5,024 nucleotides of DNA from Bacteroidales bacterium (GTDB lineage: Bacteria; Bacteroidota; Bacteroidia; Bacteroidales; UBA12077), in assembly GCA_030600625.1 (NCBI GenBank), contig JAUVLS010000140.1:1-5024 (forward strand). The letters run 5' to 3'. How positions within the stretch are numbered: position 1 is the stretch's first letter; the number at the start of each line of letters is the position of its first letter. This document shows, in pieces, positions 1 to 5,024 of this stretch. A program made the position numbers and the translations under genes. The notes below the pieces were generated by a model. It was not told where the DNA came from. It worked only from the letters and a program-made list of their open reading frames with translations, and did no database searches.

Positions 1-1
1 T

Positions 2-1819
2 TCTGTAGATACTTATAAAGAAACGAATGCAGTAAAAGCTTATGATTTTGTCGAAAGAGCATTGGAGTTAATAATTCAGAATAATGATAAGGAAAACGAA
101 ATTCGTGCATATAATTTATTAGGTGATATTAATTTATACTCAGAACAATTCGACTTGTCTGTTGAAAATTATTTTAAAGCTATAAATCTTGCAAAAAGTA
201 TAAACAATTCTGATTTAGCTTATAGTTCAAACAAGAATATCGGATTAGCATTTAAACTGAACGGAGATTACGATAAAGCCCTATATTATTTTAATTCATT
301 TTTGAGAACAATCTCTAAAAGCTCTTTACAGGATGATATTATTTTTACTAAACTACAAATTGCTGAAACTTATGAACTAAAAGGTGAATATTCTTTGGCA
401 GAACAAACTTACCTGGATGTTCTGGAGATAGAAAAAGAAAGAAACAATACGGGAGGAATTATTTTTATACAAGATAAATTAGCTAGTATAAGTTTATTGC
501 AAAATAATGCCCCTGCGGCAATTCAATATTATGAAGAATCGGAAAAATTAGCGGTACAATCTTCTGATAAACGTTCTTTATCTAACACATTAAGGCAAAA
601 AGGAAGAGCTTATAAGAAACAGGATAAACCTGAAAAAGAGTTGATGGCCCGACAACAATCACTTGATATTAATGAAGAACTTGAGGATTTTGAAGCTCAG
701 AGTGAAGATTTATTAGAGATCGGGAAAATTTATGTTGAACAAAAACAGGAAGCTAAAGCTATTCCGGTTTTACAAAAGAGTGTTAGCCTGTCAGAGCAAA
801 CTCAAAATATTGATCAAAAGAAAGAGGCACTTTACTCTTTATCGAAAGCTTATGAACGTTCCGATGTAAATAAAGCTCTGGAAACTTACAAAGAATATTT
901 AAAACTAAACGATAGCATTAATAAAATAAGGGAAGAAGAACTACTGTCAAGGCTCGAAATGGCAACATCATTAAACAGAAAGCAACAACGAATTGATTTA
1001 CTCGAAAAGGATAAGGAATTAAACGATAAAACAATTGAGCTTTTATTTCAGGAACAGGAATTAAAAGATCAAGCCATTCGCACACAAAGAATAACAATCA
1101 TTTCTTTAATTATAATTCTTTTGATTTTAAGTGTTTCATCGGTTTTTATATTAAGAAGCGGACGACAGAAACGCCTTGCCAATCAGTTGTTAGCATTAAA
1201 ATCATTACGTAGTCAGATGAACCCGCATTTTATCTTTAATGCTTTAAATTCGGTTAACAATTATATTGCTAAAAAAGATGAACTGTCTGCAAATCGTTAC
1301 TTGTCCGATTTTGCTTTTCTTATGCGATCGGTAATGGAAAATTCAAAGCACGATTTTATTCCTTTAACTGATGAAATAAAGATTATTGAGTTGTACATTA
1401 AACTGGAGCACGAACGATTTAAAGAAAAGTTCGACTATACATTTATTGTTGATGAGGATATTAATACAGAATCGTTTTTAATTCCGCCTATGTTAATTCA
1501 GCCGTATATTGAGAATGCAGTATGGCACGGATTAAGATATAAGGAAGAGAAAGGAAAACTGGATGTTGAACTTAAACAGTTCGATAAGCATCTGGAAATT
1601 ACAATAAAAGATGATGGTATAGGACGTGAAAAATCTCAGGAACTGAAAACTAAGAACCAACAACAGAATAATTCAACAGGATTAAAAAATATTGAAAACA
1701 GGCTCCGGATAATAAATGAGGTTCATCATTTGGGAATTAAAGTTGAAGTTTCCGATTTAATTCCTGAGACTAAAACAGGAACATATATAAAAATAACTGT
1801 TCCAATGCAGGAGGATTAA
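2..1819 (+). CDS. TPR-containing LytS-family sensor histidine kinase (5' partial)
   Basis: This is a membrane sensor kinase expected to autophosphorylate on histidine and pass the phosphate to the LytTR regulator just downstream. The frame is open to the left edge, so the true start and any signal peptide lie outside; the TTG at 62 is not a start. In visible numbering (605 residues from base 2), TPR-like units recur every 40 residues (about 41, 81, 121, 161, 201, 241, 281). A charged coiled coil follows (about 303-363), then one membrane segment (about 364-384, ITIISLIIILLILSVSSVF). The His_kinase domain (PF06580 type) carries QMNPHFIFNALN, with the phospho-acceptor His at residue 409 (bases 1226-1228). 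The HATPase has an N-box QPYIENAVWHGL (Asn505), DDGIGR (537-542) and GLKNIENRL (560-568). No catalytic motif is missing. The TPRs are probably periplasmic and the kinase cytoplasmic; this topology is inferred. Confidence 0.95.
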   Translation, partial: SVDTYKETNAVKAYDFVERALELIIQNNDKENEIRAYNLLGDINLYSEQFDLSVENYFKAINLAKSINNSDLAYSSNKNIGLAFKLNGDYDKALYYFNSFLRTISKSSLQDDIIFTKLQIAETYELKGEYSLAEQTYLDVLEIEKERNNTGGIIFIQDKLASISLLQNNAPAAIQYYEESEKLAVQSSDKRSLSNTLRQKGRAYKKQDKPEKELMARQQSLDINEELEDFEAQSEDLLEIGKIYVEQKQEAKAIPVLQKSVSLSEQTQNIDQKKEALYSLSKAYERSDVNKALETYKEYLKLNDSINKIREEELLSRLEMATSLNRKQQRIDLLEKDKELNDKTIELLFQEQELKDQAIRTQRITIISLIIILLILSVSSVFILRSGRQKRLANQLLALKSLRSQMNPHFIFNALNSVNNYIAKKDELSANRYLSDFAFLMRSVMENSKHDFIPLTDEIKIIELYIKLEHERFKEKFDYTFIVDEDINTESFLIPPMLIQPYIENAVWHGLRYKEEKGKLDVELKQFDKHLEITIKDDGIGREKSQELKTKNQQQNNSTGLKNIENRLRIINEVHHLGIKVEVSDLIPETKTGTYIKITVPMQED

Positions 1820-1828
1820 GCTTAAACT

Positions 1829-2581
1829 ATGGACGAAAAACTAAAAGCAGTAATTGTTGAAGACGAATTAGCCAGTAGGGAGACTTTAACAGCATATCTG
1901 GAAAAGTATTGCCCCGATGTTGACTTATTAGCTGAGGCCGATTCGGTAAAATCAGGACTGGAAATTATTAAAAAGCACAAACCCGATGTGGTTTTTCTTG
2001 ATATAGAAATGCCTTATGGCAATGCTTTTGATTTACTGGAACAAATTTCGGAAGTTGATTTCGAAGTAGTATTTGTTACGGCTTACAGCAATTATGCAGT
2101 AAAAGCATTAAACCTAAGCGCATCATATTATATTTTAAAACCAATTTCAATTGATGAGTTAATTAAGGCTGTTGACAAGATAAAGGCAAACAGAAATAAC
2201 GCAGAAATTTCCATTCATTCTAAAATATTGCTCGATAATATTCAGGAAGTTAATAAACCGAATCATAAAATAGTTTTGCCATTGCTAAACGGATTTGAAA
2301 TTGTTCATGTCCGCGATATCATTCGTTGTCGCGCCAATGATAATTTTACCGAGTTTCATTTAAAAGACGGATCGAAAAAATTAATATCGCGCACCCTGAA
2401 GTTTTATGAAGAACTTTTAAAAGATTTTGGTTTTATTCGTATACATAAATCTCACCTTATAAACTTCCAATACGTTACAAAATATCTAAAAGGTAAAGGT
2501 GGCATGGTAGAAATGTCCGATGGCTCTGTAGTTGATGTTTCGGTAAATCGAAAAGCAGAATTTTTAGAAAAGTTTAAATAG
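1829..2581 (+). CDS. LytTR-family response regulator
   Basis: This is a cytoplasmic response regulator that should accept phosphate from the adjacent kinase and bind DNA through a LytTR domain. The receiver (about 5-122) has the acidic pair Glu11-Asp12, the phospho-acceptor Asp58 in VVFLDIEMP, the switch Thr84 in FVTAYS and the conserved Lys104 in ILKPIS. The LytTR domain covers about 146-248 and includes the typical RIHKSHLINFQYV segment. The length of 250 residues is normal for the family. The ATG at 1829 is nine bases after the kinase stop, which indicates co-transcription. A GGAGG at 1810-1814 inside the end of the kinase gene is about 14 bases from the ATG, farther than a good Shine-Dalgarno, and Bacteroidota rely little on such sites. 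LytTR proteins usually bind short direct repeats; its target cannot be read from this window. Confidence 0.96.
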   Translation: MDEKLKAVIVEDELASRETLTAYLEKYCPDVDLLAEADSVKSGLEIIKKHKPDVVFLDIEMPYGNAFDLLEQISEVDFEVVFVTAYSNYAVKALNLSASYYILKPISIDELIKAVDKIKANRNNAEISIHSKILLDNIQEVNKPNHKIVLPLLNGFEIVHVRDIIRCRANDNFTEFHLKDGSKKLISRTLKFYEELLKDFGFIRIHKSHLINFQYVTKYLKGKGGMVEMSDGSVVDVSVNRKAEFLEKFK

Positions 2582-2591
2582 ATTTATTATA

Positions 2592-2623
2592 TTAGAGTTT
2601 TAAAAATCTTTAAAATTCTCTAA
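2592..2623 (+). promoter_or_regulatory. AT-rich hairpin ending at the start codon of the TPR-LuxR gene
   Basis: TTAGAG+TTTTAAA (2592-2604) can pair with TTTAAAA+CTCTAA (2609-2615 and 2618-2623). This gives a 13-pair stem with a two-base bulge (TT at 2616-2617) and an AATC loop. The last paired base is the A of the ATG at 2623. No U-tract follows, so it does not look like an intrinsic terminator. It could limit translation of the downstream gene or mark an RNA processing site. The stem has only two G-C pairs, and such AT-rich complementarity can arise by chance in this composition. Confidence 0.45.
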
Positions 2624-4302
2624 TGCTAAGAAATTCTCTTCTCATCACATTATTGTTCCTTTCTTGTTGTAACATAGATAATAACAGTAAAAACAATTTA
2701 CAAAAGACTTCCAAAGCTGACAGTATAAATAATTTAGCTGATTCTCTTTATGCTTTAGGAAAGAACTATTCTGAAGATTCACTGAATCAGAAAAGGGCAT
2801 TAGAGCTTTATAAAGAATCTTTTGATCTTTATAAAAAGATGGAAAATAAGCGGGGAATGGCAAATGTATATAAATGGATGGGTTTTGCTTATGATTATTC
2901 GGAAAATCATTCTAAGGTTAAAGAATACCATAAAAAAGCTTTGAAAATATATATTGAAATTGATAACAAAAGACAATCTGCTATTGTATTAAATAATTTA
3001 GGAATTGCTTATACCATTACCGGAGATTTGGATTCAGCACTTATATTTTATGAAAAGGGGCTTGAATTAACAGAAATAACAAGAGATACAGCCGAATTTA
3101 TTGAGATTTATCAAAATATGAGTATATGTTACGGGAATGCAGGGAACTATGAAAAAGCAATTGAAAGTGCTGTAAAATCTTTACAATATTGTGAACAAAT
3201 AAATTATATAAGTAGTATCGTTAGTTTAAATTTACATATTGCTCAATATTATAATAACAGAGAAGATACAGTTATGGCTTTCAGTTATTGCGAAAAAGCT
3301 TCCGGATTTATTGATTCCATAGAAAACCCTCTTACGCTTGCATGTTTTTATAATACTTTCGGAGAAGTATATTTTGCAAAAGAAAATTATGTAAAAGCAC
3401 GTGAGAATTTCCAAAAAACTTTGAAGATAAGCCGGAATGCAAATTATAAACGCGGAATGGCAGCAGCATATAGCAATCTTGAATCAATAGCATTAGAAGA
3501 ACAAAATTTTAAGGAAGCAGAAAAATATGCTTACCTCTCAATTGATTTGGAATACGAAATAAATCACATAAACGGGGTGATTGGATCATTACTTGATCTT
3601 GCCGAAATTCAATATCAACAAAAATTATACGATAAAGCCCTTATACAAATACAAAAAGCAGAGAATTTATGCAACGAAAAAGGCTTATATGACCAATTAC
3701 CCGATATTTATTATCATTATTATCAGCTTTATAAACTTGCCGGAAAACAAAAATCAGCTCTTAAGTTTTGCGAAAAATTTTATATATTAAAAGACAGCTT
3801 AACAGGTATTGAGCTTAAAGAAAAAATTGCTGATATTGAAATTAAATATCAAACTGAAAAAAAACAACAAGAAATTAAGCTTCTTAACGAAGAAAACAAT
3901 ACAAAAAAGCAAAAACTCAAAGCACGTAACCTGCTGATATTTTCACTTATTTTATTGGTAATAATAATTACAGGTATTGCATACTTTTTTAAACAAAAGG
4001 CAAAGCAAAAGTTAAACAAAATGGAATTTGAAATACAAAAATATATACTTCAAATTAAAGATTTGAATACCGGTAAAACAAACGGTTGTGAGATTAGTTC
4101 AAAAGAATTCTCAGAAAAACATGAACTTACAGAACGCGAAACGGAAGTATTGCAATTAATTTGCGAAGGAAAATCAAATTTTGTTATAGGAGAAAAGATT
4201 TTTGTATCTACAAACACAGTTAAATACCACATCAAAAATATCTACTTTAAACTTGATGTAAAAAACAGAGTTGAAGCTCGCAATATAGCAAGCTCGTATT
4301 AG
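2623..4302 (+). CDS. Membrane-anchored TPR regulator with C-terminal LuxR-type HTH
   Basis: This is probably a one-component signalling protein, sensing in the envelope and regulating transcription from the membrane. The N-terminus, MLRNSLLITLLFLSCC, is a signal peptide with a lipobox-like FLSC (Cys15). Eight TPR-like units follow with an exact 40-residue period, starting at 79, 119, 159, 199, 239, 279, 319 and 359; a degenerate one may lie near 34-75. A charged coiled coil (about 397-435) leads to one membrane segment (437-456, LLIFSLILLVIIITGIAYFF) and a basic linker. The LuxR/NarL HTH (about 501-559) has LTERETEVLQLI and NTVKYHIKNIYFKL. An in-frame TAA at 2611-2613 and the signal peptide fix the start at 2623. 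It lies 41 bases after the response regulator, so it may be in the same transcript. The domains are clear; lipidation and topology are inferred, as a lipid anchor plus a membrane helix is an uncommon pairing. Confidence 0.93.
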   Translation: MLRNSLLITLLFLSCCNIDNNSKNNLQKTSKADSINNLADSLYALGKNYSEDSLNQKRALELYKESFDLYKKMENKRGMANVYKWMGFAYDYSENHSKVKEYHKKALKIYIEIDNKRQSAIVLNNLGIAYTITGDLDSALIFYEKGLELTEITRDTAEFIEIYQNMSICYGNAGNYEKAIESAVKSLQYCEQINYISSIVSLNLHIAQYYNNREDTVMAFSYCEKASGFIDSIENPLTLACFYNTFGEVYFAKENYVKARENFQKTLKISRNANYKRGMAAAYSNLESIALEEQNFKEAEKYAYLSIDLEYEINHINGVIGSLLDLAEIQYQQKLYDKALIQIQKAENLCNEKGLYDQLPDIYYHYYQLYKLAGKQKSALKFCEKFYILKDSLTGIELKEKIADIEIKYQTEKKQQEIKLLNEENNTKKQKLKARNLLIFSLILLVIIITGIAYFFKQKAKQKLNKMEFEIQKYILQIKDLNTGKTNGCEISSKEFSEKHELTERETEVLQLICEGKSNFVIGEKIFVSTNTVKYHIKNIYFKLDVKNRVEARNIASSY

Positions 4303-4317
4303 TTCTGCTTTTAGGTG

Positions 4318-4416
4318 CAGACTAAAAAGGTGTAAAGCAACTGTTTATACAAACAATCAAAGACATATTGACCTAATAATCTGTTGATTGACAAAGTCGC
4401 TATGCACCTTTTTCTG
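4318..4416. repeat. Long imperfect inverted repeat downstream of the TPR-LuxR gene
   Basis: The left arm (4318-4360) and right arm (4384-4416) are imperfectly complementary. CAG pairs with CTG, AAAAAGGTGTA (4324-4334) with TGCACCTTTTT (4403-4413), then a weaker AGC/ACT stretch, and CAATCAA (4354-4360) pairs perfectly with TTGATTG (4384-4390). Of the first 21 bases from 4324, 17 match the reverse complement of the other arm. The left arm carries extra bases (ACT at 4321-4323 and about 7 more near 4345-4353). The loop is 4361-4383. It starts 16 bases after the stop codon, so it may be a 3'-end structure or terminator, or a decayed palindromic element; no U-tract follows the right arm. Confidence 0.5.
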
Positions 4417-4497
4417 TAAAATACTTATTTTTAGACTGAACTCAGTTATTCAAACCTTATAAAAACAAATTTTCACCCTTTTTTTGCCAATTTCCAT

Positions 4498-4561
4498 AAA
4501 AACTACCCAAGAGAGTAGTAAAATAATCAGATAGAATAAAAAAACTACCCAAAGGGGTGGG
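4498..4561. promoter_or_regulatory. Tandem operator-like dyads, 42 bases apart
   Basis: The 13-base sequence AAAAACTACCCAA occurs identically at 4498-4510 and 4540-4552, exactly 42 bases apart, or about four helical turns. The first copy begins the imperfect dyad ACTACCCAAGAGAGTAGT (4502-4519), with ACTAC/GTAGT arms. The second begins a related, more decayed dyad, ACTACCCAAAGGGGTGGG (4544-4561). TACCCAA matches six of seven positions of the E. coli NarL heptamer consensus TACYYMT. The location upstream of a LuxR/NarL-type gene suggests an operator for that class of regulator. The repeats are seen directly; the binding protein is inferred. Confidence 0.55.
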
Positions 4562-4607
4562 GGGAATTTCAATTGTAAATCGTTATTTGCATAAAGATTT
4601 TTCGATT

Positions 4608-4811
4608 ATGGAAACAGAAATCAAAAAACATCTTTCAAAAACCGAAATTAAAATAATAGGATTGTTAGAAAAAGGATTGCCTAACAAATCCATTTCTATT
4701 CAATGTAATATTTCTGAAAACACGGTAAAGTTTCATTTAAAAAATATCTATAAAAAACTAAACGTACACAACCGTGTGGAAGCAGTATATAAAATAAACC
4801 AAAATAATTAA
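4608..4811 (+). CDS. Small stand-alone LuxR/NarL-type HTH protein
   Basis: This 67-residue protein is almost entirely a LuxR/NarL DNA-binding domain, with no receiver, ligand-binding or TPR domain. The HTH runs from about residue 9 (LSKTEIKIIGLLEKG) through NTVKFHLKNIYKKL to NRVEA near residue 59. It aligns without gaps to the C-terminus of the upstream TPR-LuxR protein: 24 of 51 residues are identical, and 17 of the 22 covering the recognition helix and beyond. The ATG at 4608 is preferred because the domain starts just after it; a GTG at 4557 in the same frame lies inside the G-rich tract and operator-like dyad and would add an uncharacteristic 17 residues. Its stop is 19 bases before the lipoprotein start, so the two are probably co-transcribed. 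It could be a complete small regulator or the remnant of a larger one; the intact frame favours a functional gene. Confidence 0.85.
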   Translation: METEIKKHLSKTEIKIIGLLEKGLPNKSISIQCNISENTVKFHLKNIYKKLNVHNRVEAVYKINQNN

Positions 4812-4830
4812 ATAACTAAATTCAAATATT

Positions 4831-5024
4831 ATGAAAACGAATTATTTCCTTTACCTGTGTCTTATTTTAGTTATCGGGTTTGCATCATGTTCAGAAGATG
4901 ATCCTAAACCGGAGCTCCCAAATTCTAATGTTGTAATTGTTGATTACAATATTTTCGAACCGGCTATTTGGTATTCCGATTCTATTTACGTAATACCCAA
5001 TACGATAAAAATTGATGCTGCATT
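4831..5024 (+). CDS. Lipoprotein of unknown function (3' partial)
   Basis: The first 64 residues are visible and the frame stays open to the right edge. The N-terminus, MKTNYFLYLCLILVIGFASC, is a clear type II signal peptide with lipobox FASC and lipidated Cys20. The next residues, SEDDP, resemble the serine/acidic lipoprotein export signals described in Bacteroidota, which would place it on the outside of the outer membrane. The mature part has alternating hydrophobic and polar residues (NVVIVDYNIF, DSIYVIPNTIKIDAA), consistent with beta-strands and reminiscent of the start of a right-handed beta-helix, but too little is visible to name a family. It lies 19 bases after the small LuxR gene, suggesting one transcript and possible regulation by that protein. 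The signal peptide is seen; surface location and fold are inferred. Confidence 0.85.
   Translation, partial: MKTNYFLYLCLILVIGFASCSEDDPKPELPNSNVVIVDYNIFEPAIWYSDSIYVIPNTIKIDAA

Larger units (their letters stand above)
4303..4607. other. 305-base intergenic region
   Basis: No gene was found here. The region contains the imperfect inverted repeat at 4318-4416, a small dyad ACTGA-AC-TCAGT at 4435-4446, the paired operator-like elements at 4498-4561 and a G-rich tract at 4554-4564. No convincing Bacteroidota promoter of the TTG / TAnnTTTG type could be placed; GTTATTTG at 4583-4590 is only a partial match and lacks a well-spaced upstream TTG. The promoter of the small LuxR gene is nevertheless expected here. 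Confidence 0.6.

Noticed and set aside
62..64. TTG as the start of the histidine kinase gene
   Set aside because: The same frame is open to the left edge with TPR-like sequence (residues such as AYDFVERALELI) crossing this point, so the gene simply begins outside the window.
1810..1814. GGAGG as a Shine-Dalgarno for the response regulator
   Set aside because: It is about 14 bases from the ATG and encodes the last residues of the kinase; spacing is too long to treat as a clear ribosome binding site.
2645..2863. Minus-strand open frame of 72 codons
   Set aside because: It lies fully inside the TPR-LuxR gene on the opposite strand, has no recognisable domain, and the + strand frame is clearly coding.
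3232..3414. Minus-strand open frame of 60 codons
   Set aside because: It is antisense to the TPR repeats, with no family features; a by-product of AT-rich coding sequence.
3581..3790. Plus-strand out-of-frame open frame of 69 codons
   Set aside because: It overlaps the TPR region of the 559-residue protein in another frame and has low-complexity Lys/Ile/Tyr content.
4050..4235. Minus-strand open frame of 61 codons
   Set aside because: It is antisense to the conserved LuxR HTH region; no supporting motif.
4583..4590. Possible -7 promoter element GTTATTTG
   Set aside because: It does not match TAnnTTTG in register and has no TTG at the usual upstream distance.
4557..4607. GTG start adding 17 residues to the small LuxR protein
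   Set aside because: It lies in the G-rich tract and operator-like dyad, and the added residues are not part of the HTH family. The ATG at 4608 gives a normal domain start.
4994..5000. Third TACCCAA copy inside the lipoprotein gene
   Set aside because: It lacks the preceding A-run and the dyad partner, and it lies in coding sequence encoding an ordinary Ile-Pro-Asn stretch; most likely chance.

Overview
The window is AT-rich, gene-dense DNA from a member of the Bacteroidota. The evidence is a LytS-type histidine kinase with periplasmic TPRs next to a LytTR response regulator, a membrane-anchored TPR-LuxR regulator, weak or badly placed Shine-Dalgarno signals, and a lipoprotein with a serine/acidic stretch right after its lipid-bearing cysteine. 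I cannot assign a genus. All genes are on the + strand.

Left part (1-2581): the 5'-truncated histidine kinase gene has no start codon in the window. It encodes a TPR array, a coiled coil, one membrane segment, a His_kinase domain and an HATPase domain. Nine bases later comes its evident partner, a receiver-LytTR response regulator. This is a complete two-component pair apart from the missing N-terminus of the kinase.

Middle part (2582-4302): after a 41-base gap that folds into an AT-rich hairpin ending at the start codon, there is a 559-residue protein. It has a lipoprotein-like N-terminus, eight TPR-like units spaced exactly 40 residues apart, a coiled coil, a membrane segment and a C-terminal LuxR/NarL helix-turn-helix. 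It has the same sensor layout as the kinase, but the output is a DNA-binding domain rather than a kinase.

Right part (4303-5024): a roughly 305-base intergenic region holds an imperfect long inverted repeat (4318-4416). It also holds two copies of a 13-base element 42 bases apart, each heading an imperfect dyad, followed by a G-rich tract. Next come a 67-residue protein that is little more than a LuxR-type helix-turn-helix, and, 19 bases later, the start of a lipoprotein gene that runs off the window.

How it may work together (inference): two envelope-spanning TPR sensors report to the cytoplasm by two routes, phosphorelay to LytTR and direct DNA binding by the membrane-tethered LuxR domain. 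The small solo LuxR protein has nearly the same recognition helix as the tethered one. It sits behind a tandem operator-like region, so both proteins may act on that site and control the lipoprotein operon. No known mobile element, CRISPR array, tRNA or rRNA was seen.
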